A stretch of DNA of 33,518 bases, from assembly GCA_946567425.1 (NCBI GenBank), contig CAMNXF010000025.1:1-33518 (forward strand), given 5' to 3'. The stretch comes from an uncultured Clostridia bacterium. GTDB lineage: Bacteria > Bacillota > Clostridia > Oscillospirales > Ruminococcaceae. Each line of letters opens with the position of its first letter. The stretch's first letter is position 1. Under the pieces are notes generated by a model, which was given only the letters and a program-made list of their open reading frames with translations, was not told the origin of the DNA and searched no databases. Shown piece after piece: positions 23,803-31,784 of the stretch. Made by a program: the position numbers and the translations under genes.

Positions 23803-25686
23803 TCACTTGTGCGCATCGGACGATTTCATACCTATGCCATAGTAGTAAACCAAAAGCAATGAAATCAATCCAAGCGCGATGATTGAACGCAGTCTTCCGC
23901 CTTTTTTGCCCCAAGCAATAAGTCTTGAGAAAGTGCGTTCCTTACGTTCTTCGGACAAGCCGTATCTTCCCGTTGTAAAGAAGAGTACTACGCAAAGCAG
24001 AAGCGCTATACCCGCTATCACAATTATATGCAATTGCTCCTCCACGCCTGTGTAAGGAACATCGGAATCAATTTCAGCCTTGCTACCATATATAAGCGCA
24101 TACGCGGAAAAGCGGTCGGCTTTAAAAGTTATTGTATCGGAATCGTCATCCATATCCGTTATAAGTTTTGCTTCGCCGTTGTGAACGCGGAGCATTGCGA
24201 ATTCCCTGTCAGCAGCCAAAAGTGTTTGAGGTATCTTAAATGAAACTGTGATAGGCGAATCGAGCGTTTTAACCGTATCGCTTAACGCGCCAACCAATTT
24301 TATAAGTGTCATATTAAAATATTGCGCGAGCGAATATTTTTCAAGCGCCTTTAACTTTTCTTCTATTACAGCCTTGTCTTTAGCGGATATCAAATCGGAT
24401 GTATCTTCGACAGCCAAAATAAATCTAACATCGGTTCCGCTTCGCAGCAGCTTTTGCTCGTCGTCGGTCAACATAATACTTTCAAGCGTGTCAAGTGAAG
24501 TTATAACGTTTATTTCGGTAATGTGTTCTCCCTGTTTTATGTTCATCGTTACGCTGCCTTTGGTTTTATCGGGAGTTGTCGGAGTGGTCGGCGTATCAGG
24601 TGTCGACGGAGTACTTGGTGTATCGGGGGTAGACGGGTTGCTCGGCGTATCAGGCTTGGGATCATCGGGCGGCGTCGTGGGGTCAAGTTTGGGGATAACA
24701 CTTCCTTTTTCTATGAGCGTATCGCAGTCAACGCAATATTTGTCGCCTGTATATCCCTCGCTTGTCTCGGTTGCCGCTGATGCGTTTTTCAAATCGATAC
24801 TGCCGTGATTGGACGGGTCAATCTCACCGTATTCCTTACCGCATAGCTCACACACAGCCTTTTTAATGCAAGTCGCTTTACCGCCAACATGCTTGTCGGG
24901 GTCTGCTTCGCCAAGCGCAAACGTTTCCTCGCTCTTTGCCCCGCAATATATGCAGCGCTTGTAATATTCTGCAGGGTTTTGGCAGTTAGCCTCGCTTTTA
25001 AGATATTCAGCGGTAATATTTTCGGTTACAAATTTGTGAGCGAGAGGAAGAGTTTCGGCTTCGACCGTTGTTGCGACTTTTCTCTCGGAGTCTTTGTATG
25101 CGCGTCCGCAGTTGTCGTCACAAACATAATACTCATTATTTCCTTGCTCCGTGCAGGTGGACGCTTTCGCTTCTACTTTTTTAACCCCGGGAATTGTCAC
25201 GGGCAAAAAGCTTGTTGTCAACTCCGACGGTTCGTCTATACTACTGTTCAGCACATAAAAACTGCTTAGCGACGGCGCGGCATTTTTGGGAACGCTGTCC
25301 GCCTTACATTCAAACGTCGCGATTTTAAGTTCCGACGCATTAGTATATGGATTTTGAGCCGTAAATCCCGAAAAGAGAAGTTTGTCGGATTCGGTCACGG
25401 CAATATCGTCCCACTTCAATTGTTCCTTTACACCGTCAATCAGCTTACCCGAACCTTCAACCAACGAGAATCCATCAGGCAGCTCAAGAAAAGCTTGGAG
25501 CGCGTATACGTCGCCGTTGGGAATTATAGAAAACGTGTAAGTTACCGTCTCGTTGGGATGAACCACCGATTTATCCGGTGTCAAAACAAACTGACATGAC
25601 GTAACGTCTGCCGCCGTTGCGGAAATTATCGGAACAGCACCTATTAGCAAAGCAGCCGCGGCTGCCGCTGATATAATCTTCTTCAT
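23803..25686 (-). CDS. Cohesin-like, Cys-module membrane protein
   Basis: A 627-residue exported protein. The start ATG 25686 is set by GAGAGGAAA about eight bases upstream. Its parts in order are: a signal peptide (1-26); a cohesin/Ig-like beta domain (about 28-165: TPDKSVVHPNETVTYTFSI, GFSLVEGSGKLIDG, LLFSGFTAQNPY); four CxxC-type modules (about 170-330: YYVCDDNCG, YKRCIYCGAKS, CELCGKEYGE, DKYCVDCDTLIEKG) common in surface proteins of gut Clostridia; a Pro/Thr/Ser-rich linker (DTPSTPSTPDTPTTPTTPD); a second beta domain (about 380-545); and two hydrophobic segments near 553-575 and 605-622 with basic residues between. It is co-transcribed with the LRR-dockerin gene 32 bases upstream, which makes a cohesin-dockerin partnership attractive but unproven. 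Confidence 0.82.
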   Translation of the reverse strand: MKKIISAAAAAALLIGAVPIISATAADVTSCQFVLTPDKSVVHPNETVTYTFSIIPNGDVYALQAFLELPDGFSLVEGSGKLIDGVKEQLKWDDIAVTESDKLLFSGFTAQNPYTNASELKIATFECKADSVPKNAAPSLSSFYVLNSSIDEPSELTTSFLPVTIPGVKKVEAKASTCTEQGNNEYYVCDDNCGRAYKDSERKVATTVEAETLPLAHKFVTENITAEYLKSEANCQNPAEYYKRCIYCGAKSEETFALGEADPDKHVGGKATCIKKAVCELCGKEYGEIDPSNHGSIDLKNASAATETSEGYTGDKYCVDCDTLIEKGSVIPKLDPTTPPDDPKPDTPSNPSTPDTPSTPSTPDTPTTPTTPDKTKGSVTMNIKQGEHITEINVITSLDTLESIMLTDDEQKLLRSGTDVRFILAVEDTSDLISAKDKAVIEEKLKALEKYSLAQYFNMTLIKLVGALSDTVKTLDSPITVSFKIPQTLLAADREFAMLRVHNGEAKLITDMDDDSDTITFKADRFSAYALIYGSKAEIDSDVPYTGVEEQLHIIVIAGIALLLCVVLFFTTGRYGLSEERKERTFSRLIAWGKKGGRLRSIIALGLISLLLVYYYGIGMKSSDAHK

Positions 25687-25718
25687 GTATGTATTTCCTC
25701 TCAAATGTTAATTCGGGG

Positions 25719-27830
25719 TCAATGCCACAGATTTCCGGTTTGCTTGAAGTGTGCGTTCATTTTGGCAACGTCTTTGATATCAATTGTGCCGTCGCCGTTG
25801 ACGTCGGAAACGCTCAACTCGTAGCCCGTGAGCCCGGAACCCGTTTTGAAGTGCATATTCGCCTTGGCAACGTCCTTGATATCGACAATGCCGTCGCCGG
25901 TTATGTCGCCGTACAGGTGCAGCTCCACACCGTCGTCGAGACCGCTCGGCACACCGTCTTGGACGGTTACATTGTAACTTCGCGGCGCACAGTTCAGCGC
26001 CGTAAATGTAAAACTGTAATCGCCGTCGGCTATGCCGGATAGGTCAAGCATACCTTCATCGTCAATCGGGATCGTACTTATCTCCGAGTTGTCCTGCGTT
26101 ACCGTGACTTCCATATCTGTTACTTCGGGAGCGCCCTCTGCGGGGCTTGGGATTTCAATTTCTATCGGGTAAAGGTCGATACCGCCAAAATGCACAGTTG
26201 CATTTGTGATAGGCTCATTATAATTGCCAATCTCAATTTTATCCCATTGACTTTCGGAGCCCGAGTAATACACAGCTTTAATATCAGAATAAATATTAAA
26301 AGCTCTCTCCTCAATTTTTTTAACATTCCTCGGAATTGTAACAGTTTTAAGATTTCTGCAGCCTTCAAAAGAACCATATGCTATGCTGGTAACGCTTTTA
26401 GGTATTGATATTGATTGTAGTGCTGAGCAAGACTTAAAGACATAGTCTCCGATTTCCACAACACCATTGGGTAATGTGATAGACAAAAGCGATGAACAAT
26501 TAGAAAAAGCTTCTGATTTAATGCTTGTTACGCTATTAGGTATCGTTATTGACTCGAGGCTCGAACAATCCATAAAAGCTCTATCACCGATACTTGTTAC
26601 GCTGTCCGGTACCATTATTGACGCAAGGCTTGAACAACGCTCAAAAGCTCCATCACCGATACTAGTAACGCTGTCTGGTATCATTATTGACGAAAGGCTT
26701 GAACAATGCCCAAAAGCTTCATCACCGATACTTGTAACGCTGTCTGGTATCATTATTGACGCAAGGCTTGAACAATCCATAAAAGCTCTATCACCAATAC
26801 TTGTTATGCTGTCTGGTATCATTATTGACGCAAGGCTTGAACAACACTCAAAAACTCCCTCATCGATGCTTGTAACGCTGTCTGGTATCATTATTGACGC
26901 AAGGCTTGAACAATACTCAAAAGCTCCCTCATCGATGCTTGTAACGCTGTCTGGTATCATTATTGACGCAAGGTTTGAACAACGCTCAAAAGCTCCGCGA
27001 CCGATAATTTCAACACTATGTGGTATAACTATTGATGTTAGGTTTGAGCAGCCACAAAAAGCATATATACTAATACGTCTAACTCCGTTTGGGAATTGAT
27101 ATGATTTATCCGTTTTCCCAGCAGGATAACAAAATATAATTTCTTTATTTTTATCAAGTAAAACCCCGTTTTCAGAAATATAATAACGGCTACTTTCATC
27201 AACTTCTATCTCTTTAAGATTTGTGCAATTTGCAAAAGCGCCACTGCTAACTCGTGTTAAACTGGGTATTGTTACTGTCGTAAGACTTGAACATCCCCAA
27301 AAAGCACAGTGACCAATGCCTTTGACACTGTCTGGTATAGTTATTGACGCAAGATTTGAACAATCCTTAAAAGCATAGCGCTCGATACTTGTAACGCTGT
27401 CTGGTATCACTATTGACGTAAGGCTTGAACAACCGTAAAAAGCTCCCTCATTGATGCTTGTAACACTGTCTGGTATCACTATTGACGTAAGGTTTGAACA
27501 ATACCCAAAAGCTCCATCACCGATACTTGTAACAGGTTTTCCATCAATTTCTGTGGGAATAGCCACATTAGTCAACTTGTCCCTCTTATAGTACGGGCAA
27601 CTAACCGAGAGTGTTCCGTCCTCTAACTCGGTATATTCCAACAACTCCGCTTGATTTTCGACATCGCCGCTATCCGCATACACTTCCGCAACATTCTCGC
27701 CGATAGTCTCGCTCATGTTCGAAGTCTCTTCCATAGCCGTATCGCTGCCGTTCTCGCTCGTACCGGCATACGCAATTGTTGAGCCTATCAGTATCGCAGC
27801 CGCAGCTATAACGCTTAAAAACTTTTTCAT
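25719..27830 (-). CDS. BspA-type leucine-rich-repeat protein with type I dockerin
   Basis: A 703-residue secreted protein. ATG 27830 is preferred because AAGGAG lies eight bases upstream; ATG 27836 is only two bases from it. A signal peptide (1-22, ending AYA) and a Ser/Glu/Asn-rich spacer precede about 17 LRR_5 (Treponema/BspA-type) repeats of 23 residues, consensus C-S-S-L-x-S-I-x-I-P-D-S-V-T-S-I-G-x-x-A-F, at about 90-540. One non-repeat insert (about 200-245) carries YYISENGVLLDKNKEII. A beta linker follows. The C-terminus (about 640-703) is a type I dockerin with two calcium loops: DITGDGIVDIKDVAKANMHF and DVNGDGTIDIKDVAKMNAHF. The dockerin implies attachment to a cohesin; LRR parts usually bind proteins or host glycans. 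The promoter and RNA element lie upstream at 28125-27937. Confidence 0.93.
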   Translation of the reverse strand: MKKFLSVIAAAAILIGSTIAYAGTSENGSDTAMEETSNMSETIGENVAEVYADSGDVENQAELLEYTELEDGTLSVSCPYYKRDKLTNVAIPTEIDGKPVTSIGDGAFGYCSNLTSIVIPDSVTSINEGAFYGCSSLTSIVIPDSVTSIERYAFKDCSNLASITIPDSVKGIGHCAFWGCSSLTTVTIPSLTRVSSGAFANCTNLKEIEVDESSRYYISENGVLLDKNKEIIFCYPAGKTDKSYQFPNGVRRISIYAFCGCSNLTSIVIPHSVEIIGRGAFERCSNLASIMIPDSVTSIDEGAFEYCSSLASIMIPDSVTSIDEGVFECCSSLASIMIPDSITSIGDRAFMDCSSLASIMIPDSVTSIGDEAFGHCSSLSSIMIPDSVTSIGDGAFERCSSLASIMVPDSVTSIGDRAFMDCSSLESITIPNSVTSIKSEAFSNCSSLLSITLPNGVVEIGDYVFKSCSALQSISIPKSVTSIAYGSFEGCRNLKTVTIPRNVKKIEERAFNIYSDIKAVYYSGSESQWDKIEIGNYNEPITNATVHFGGIDLYPIEIEIPSPAEGAPEVTDMEVTVTQDNSEISTIPIDDEGMLDLSGIADGDYSFTFTALNCAPRSYNVTVQDGVPSGLDDGVELHLYGDITGDGIVDIKDVAKANMHFKTGSGLTGYELSVSDVNGDGTIDIKDVAKMNAHFKQTGNLWH
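26731..27006 (-). repeat. Near-identical 69-bp tandem repeats inside the LRR gene
   Basis: Units beginning near 26731, 26800, 26869 and 26938 are exactly 69 bases apart and differ at few positions; weaker copies extend to about 26530 and 27550. Each encodes one 23-residue leucine-rich repeat. The local near-identity suggests recent expansion or gene conversion. Confidence 0.85.
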
Positions 27831-27936
27831 TGTCATTTCTCCTTGTCTCTAAAGTGTCACAGAGGAATACTGTGTGAAATTCAAATCGCTCATGAACCCA
27901 CACAATCATGCGCATAGGGTAATAAAACTTATAATA

Positions 27937-28090
27937 AAAAAGTGCGCAGCCGAAGCTACGCACTGAAAAATGCAAAGCTCCGATTGCTGCGACACAATTC
28001 CGTTTCTCAAATAAGCATACGAAAATAGAGCATGCACTTTTACCTATAGGCAAGCGCCTGCTTATTTGAGAATATATTAAATTGTGTCGC
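27937..28090 (-). ncRNA. Nested-hairpin RNA with terminator: free ncRNA or attenuator leader
   Basis: A consensus promoter (28125-28097) would start transcription near 28090, exactly where the structure begins. Outer stem P1: 28090-28080 with 27999-27989, 11 perfect base pairs. An asymmetric loop (7 and 4 nt) follows. Inner stem P2: 28072-28060 with 28016-28004, 13 perfect base pairs. The 43-nt apical part contains a small hairpin AGGC-GCTT-GCCT. After P1 and a 25-nt spacer comes a terminator, 27963-27955 with 27950-27942, UUCG loop and six T residues. The apical AAAAGUGC (complement of 28034-28041) can pair perfectly with GCACUUUU (complement of 27938-27945) in the terminator, an alternative antiterminator. 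I recognise no known riboswitch, T-box or 6S pattern. The LRR-dockerin gene starts about 105 bases downstream. Confidence 0.65.
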
Positions 28091-28096
28091 ATTTTC

Positions 28097-28125
28097 ATTA
28101 TAGCACAATACTCTTAACTTGTCAA
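28097..28125 (-). promoter_or_regulatory. Consensus promoter of the structured RNA and LRR-dockerin operon
   Basis: Reading the minus strand, TTGACA (28125-28120) and TATAAT (28102-28097) are exactly 17 bases apart, with TGTGC before the -10. This is an exact sigma-A consensus. Confidence 0.9.
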
Positions 28126-28196
28126 TATCTTTTCCGAATTTTTCTTGTGGAGAAATTTCAGCTGCTTTAACGGCACTTGGCGCGGCAGAAATAATA

Positions 28197-28225
28197 TTGA
28201 CAAATTTTTCAACCCGTGCTATAAT
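28197..28225 (+). promoter_or_regulatory. Promoter of the O-antigen-ligase-like gene
   Basis: TTGACA (28197-28202) and TATAAT (28220-28225), spacing 17, GTGC before the -10. It diverges from the RNA promoter at 28125-28097; the two -35 boxes are 71 bases apart. Confidence 0.88.
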
Positions 28226-28259
28226 TGGGGTATGCTATCTAAAAGGACGGAGAACTTAT

Positions 28260-29948
28260 ATGACTAAAATAAAATCGCTTTTCCGCAAATGGGGAGCTAT
28301 CCGAATTTTTCTCGCAGTGTCGCTTCTATCGGCGGGGCTTTTCTTTGAATTTCTCTCCTGCGCCGCCGCAGTCGGGCTGTGCGTTATTCTGCTGATTACT
28401 GTGAAGAAAAACGGCTGCTTTATTTTCAAAGTGAGCCTCGGCGGCATAACCGCGGTCATAATATCACTGCTGTACGGAGTAAGCTCGTTTTGGGCGGTCG
28501 ACAGCGGAATGGCGTTTATCGGATTTTTTAAGTTTCTGCCGATCGCCCTGTTTGCGCTGCTTGTTATGCAATTCAAAACCGACGGCATAGAGTATTTGGA
28601 CATACTCCCGCCGACAGCGGCGTTTATGGCTATCGCGTCCGGAATACTCTCGCTTATCGCGCCTATAAGAGAAATATTCGCTCCGGCGGATAGATTGTCG
28701 GGATTTTTTCAGTATTCAAATACGTTTGCCCTTTTCTTGCTTGTTTCAATGATAGTGACCGCGACTAAGGAAAAACTCGCGGTTGTCGACTACTTTTATC
28801 TGGGCATACAAATTCTCGGGATATTGTTTTCCGGCAGCCGCACCGTTTTCGTTTTGACGGTAGTTACGGTTATTCTTCTGGTTATATTCGGGAAGAATAA
28901 GCAGCTTAAAATATCCTTGCTTGTCTTTTCGGCAGCGGGTATAGCCGCGGGAATGATCTACGCGTTTTTGTCCGATAATTTTGACACGATAGGGCGCTTT
29001 CTCACAACATCTCTCGGAGAAAGTACTTTTGTAGGACGGCTGTTATATTTTTATGACGCACTGCCACTGATACTTGAAAACCCGTTCGGCACAGGATATC
29101 TGGGATTCTACTATCTCCAGCAGAGTATACAAACAGGGCTTTATTCGGTGCGTTATGTACATAATGATTTTCTTCAGCTAATGCTTGATATCGGTTGGGT
29201 GCCTGCCGTTATGCTTATTGTTGCGGCTGTGTGTTCTTTTTTCAGAAAAGGCGGTTCTCTCCGAAAAAGGCTAATGCTTTTTGTAATGAGTTCTCACTGC
29301 TTTTTCGACTTCGATCTTCAATTTATCGCGATATTCTTTATCTTTATTTTGCTGCTGGATATTGGAAACGGGAAAGAATACAAATTTAAGGGATCGTTGA
29401 CAGCCGTGAAAGCGAGTACCGCTGCCATAAGCTGCGGAGCGCTTTATATGATGACCGCGCTTGCCGCTGCATGGGGAAACGCGTATACATTTTCAAGCGT
29501 TTTATTTCCTTATAATACTGATGTAAATATCGGACTTCTCACAACGAAAGCAGCTCCGGAACAAATGGATAAATATGCCGATAAGATTATATCACAAAAT
29601 AAATATGTTACGGTATCTTATTCTGCAAAAGCCGCTTATGCTTATTCAGAGGGTGATTTCACAAACGTAATTAAATATAAAGATCTAGCAATAAAAAATG
29701 CGCCGCTTGTATATGAAGAATATGAAAACTATATCGTTATGCTGTTGACGGGATATGAACTGTATGTGCAGGCGAACGATATCCAAAGCGCCGATTTTTG
29801 CCGTGCAAAAGTCACCGAGTTAGTCAACTTTCTTGACTCAGTCGACAGCAAACTTAGCGCGTTGGGAAAGATGATCGACGATCAGCCGCAAACACAGCTG
29901 CCGCAAGAACTTAAACAATATATAAACGAATTATTCCGCATTGATTGA
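28260..29948 (+). CDS. O-antigen ligase/polymerase-like membrane protein
   Basis: A 562-residue protein starting at ATG 28260 with GGAG about eight bases upstream; a longer frame from 28119 would lie before the promoter and is rejected. About ten to twelve hydrophobic helices span residues 15-400. The family region has the loop RLSGFFQYSNTFALFLLV, SGSRTVFVLTVVTVILLV and a large external loop ending YVHNDFLQLMLDIGWVPAVM, the conserved H-x-x-x-L-Q-x-x-x-x-x-G-x-x-G-like pattern of Wzy_C/O-antigen ligase enzymes that transfer or polymerise lipid-linked glycans at the outer membrane-leaflet side. The last 130 residues are soluble and tetratricopeptide-like (YSAKAAYAYSEGDF and on). It is a single gene with no glycosyltransferases around it, so it may act on a polymer made elsewhere, or on protein. 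Confidence 0.85.
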   Translation: MTKIKSLFRKWGAIRIFLAVSLLSAGLFFEFLSCAAAVGLCVILLITVKKNGCFIFKVSLGGITAVIISLLYGVSSFWAVDSGMAFIGFFKFLPIALFALLVMQFKTDGIEYLDILPPTAAFMAIASGILSLIAPIREIFAPADRLSGFFQYSNTFALFLLVSMIVTATKEKLAVVDYFYLGIQILGILFSGSRTVFVLTVVTVILLVIFGKNKQLKISLLVFSAAGIAAGMIYAFLSDNFDTIGRFLTTSLGESTFVGRLLYFYDALPLILENPFGTGYLGFYYLQQSIQTGLYSVRYVHNDFLQLMLDIGWVPAVMLIVAAVCSFFRKGGSLRKRLMLFVMSSHCFFDFDLQFIAIFFIFILLLDIGNGKEYKFKGSLTAVKASTAAISCGALYMMTALAAAWGNAYTFSSVLFPYNTDVNIGLLTTKAAPEQMDKYADKIISQNKYVTVSYSAKAAYAYSEGDFTNVIKYKDLAIKNAPLVYEEYENYIVMLLTGYELYVQANDIQSADFCRAKVTELVNFLDSVDSKLSALGKMIDDQPQTQLPQELKQYINELFRID

Positions 29949-30046
29949 TGCAAAATTCCAGTGCTATGCCTAGACAACTATGAACCTGTTATAGTCGTTT
30001 TATGTTTCAAAAATTGAGCAGCATAAAACAAAGAAAGAGCAAATAC

Positions 30047-30506
30047 TTAAAACAGTTGGGGTGGTGTTATTTCACCCCATTTAAAGCCGGGGCTGCAAAA
30101 CGCAAGCTCATCTTTTTCACTTACGAATATCTGTGTAATATTGCTCATATGGTACTTCTCCAACAGCGCCCTATCTTGAATTTTGGATGCAAGCTGCTAC
30201 CACACTTCAAACTCAGCAACCGTCATTTTCTTTTTTCATATAGCGGACATAGTGCGCCTTATACGCACGATTGTATGTCTGCCAAATCGGATTATTTTTA
30301 CATCTGTCATCATATCTACGTTTAGAACCTACATTACGGCAGGTCTTGTTCGGCTCGCCCGCAAGCGGATTGTTACAGTAAGTATAATAACATGAGCCGC
30401 AAATTAAAAAGAATTTCACGCAATTCTTGCACAGGTTTGGAATGAAATTCTGCTTCAATTTGTTAAAGAAATCATAGTAATGTAAGTGGAATTCAATATT
30501 CAGGAG
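30047..30506 (-). pseudogene. DUF6076-like zinc-ribbon protein, broken
   Basis: The minus strand encodes FNKLKQNFIPNLCKNCVKFF then LICGSCYYTYCNNPL and GEPNKTCRNVGSKRRYDD..NRAYKAHYVRYMKKEN, a C-x2-C...C-x-N/D-N-P...C pattern that I associate with DUF6076. After a frameshift near 30213 it continues as AEFEVW, a TAG (30199-30197), then QLASKIQDRALLEKYHMSNI and EKDELAFCSPGFKWGEI, ending in TAA at 30049-30047. Upstream no start codon or N-terminal domain is visible, so only the C-terminal half remains. The TAG sits where Gln or Ser is expected in AEFEVW-x-QLAS. Confidence 0.65.
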
Positions 30507-30747
30507 ATTTAATCGTTAGACGAAAAGCAACGTAAACAGCCCCTAATATAAGGCATAATAAGCAAAAAACCTTGATAATTATTGAAAAATATTCTAAAAA
30601 AGTTATACAAATGTGGGGTAACACTTTTTGCGTCGTGACTCGTTGACGACATGGCGTGCCACAAATGCTTAGTATTGTTTTGATCGAATATTCTTTCATA
30701 CCGTGCGGGATTGCTGCCGACTACGCCGTTATGCTTCACAGCGCTTA

Positions 30748-31567
30748 TCAACAGAAGGTATGAAGCGTTTTTACTGAGAGCAAGCTATGATTTCTCAAGC
30801 TGCCACGGATCGCCAGATTTTTTGTAAATCCGTGAGCCGGAGAAACTGCGCCAATATATTTGAATGATTCGTGGGGGGAGATACCAATAGAGAGCGCTTC
30901 TCTGCCTCCCATTGAAAAGCCGTTTATCGCGGTATTCACCATGTCTTTTGCAACAGAAAAGCTGCTTTCAATAAAAAGCATAAGATCAGTCATAATATCG
31001 TTTATAAGGTTATTGTAGTTCAAGGTGTTCTGCGTATCCATGCCCGTACAATACGGCATATCCTTGCTGCAATAGATATATGGCAGGACAACGATCATTT
31101 CCTTCGCCGTGCCGTCTGTGATAAGATTTGAGAGCACTTCTGGAATATGCACTATTTCTCTTGCCATCCAGTCCCGGTTATCATAATAACCGTGAAGAAA
31201 TATATAGTACAGGATATTCCTTATCTTCAGAATAACCTTTCGACAGAAACACATTTACGGGAGTATTGCGCTCCACTGTCTGCGAATAATATGTATGTTT
31301 CTCAAACATCGGGTGAACCACGCCGTTCCGTTTTTCAAGAATCTCCTCATGAGGCATTTCCATGGGCAAATTATTGCACTTATCCATATATGTTTCCCCG
31401 GCTTCCGTCATAATTTGTTCGGATATGTCGGATGCTTCATCAATAACTGAGATCTCCTCTAAAGTAATATTGTACTCTGATAAACCGCCAATATCTGTTT
31501 ACGCTCTTTCACAACCCGATAGGCAGAAAATAAACGCGGCAGATAAAATAATATTGAATTTTTTTAC
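30748..31567 (-). pseudogene. Lipoprotein esterase (CE1/feruloyl esterase-like), broken
   Basis: The ribosome site GGGAGGAG is followed eight bases later by GTA (31567-31565), apparently a mutated GTG. Then comes a lipoprotein signal KKFNIILSAAFIFCLSGCER with its lipobox Cys, an in-frame TAA (31501-31499), and a continuing frame that includes EKHTYYSQTVERNTPVNVFL and DKEYPVLY. One extra base near 31200 shifts the frame to FLHGYYDNRDWMAREI, MIVVLPYIYCSKDMP, and NGFSMGGREALSIGIS with the nucleophile Ser. After SPAHGFTKNLA the homology stops, so the catalytic Asp and His are gone. In intact relatives this enzyme removes acyl or feruloyl groups from plant polysaccharide. Confidence 0.8.
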
Positions 31568-31597
31568 TTGTGATACTCCTCCCTATATTTTATCGGA

Positions 31598-31784
31598 TCA
31601 TCCTGCCAAGACCGTATGCCCGTTCAAGTTGGGCGTTCCCTTAATATCTTCGACTAAGCGGTTGCCGCTTGCAAATACATGGTCCCCCACGCTCTCTGCC
31701 TCATCGGTAAATGACCTGACAAGTGCATGTGGTATTTCTGTTTTTGTGCGGGGAGCCGTTCAGAACAACAATTTTCTTACTTAT
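31598..31784 (-). pseudogene. NADPH-dependent FMN reductase/flavodoxin-like, second copy, internally deleted
   Basis: The frame begins ATA-AGT-AAG (31784) and reads SKKIVVLNGSPHKNRNTT, the flavin-phosphate loop of NADPH-dependent FMN reductases. One extra base near 31730 shifts to ALVRSFTDEAESVGDHVF. It then jumps to GNRLVEDIKGTPNLNGHTVL and a TGA at 31600-31598, lacking the central half of the fold. The first codon overlaps the stop of the preceding copy as ATAA; an original ATGA overlap would explain it, with one G-to-A change keeping a stop (TGA to TAA) while destroying the start. Confidence 0.7.

Noticed and set aside
26467..27099. A 210-codon open frame on the plus strand antisense to the LRR gene
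   Set aside because: It is periodic because the LRR repeats are periodic, has no ribosome site or promoter, and the sense strand encodes a clear LRR-dockerin protein.
26530..27550. Evenly spaced repeats that could suggest a CRISPR array
   Set aside because: The repeats are 69 bp, abut without unique spacers and translate into leucine-rich repeats.
27937..28090. 6S RNA, T-box or c-di-GMP riboswitch identity for the nested hairpin
   Set aside because: The central loop is too small for 6S, there is no T-box AGGGTGGNACCGCG-like segment and no c-di-GMP core; left unassigned.
28119..28259. Longer N-terminus for the O-antigen-ligase-like protein
   Set aside because: The extension would begin upstream of the promoter at 28197-28225 and lacks a ribosome site; ATG 28260 has both.
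30509..30751. An 80-codon minus-strand frame between the esterase and DUF6076 remnants
   Set aside because: No ribosome site, no recognisable motif, and the surroundings are decayed; a phrase like GVVGSNPAR made me look for a tRNA-derived sequence, but no cloverleaf could be folded.
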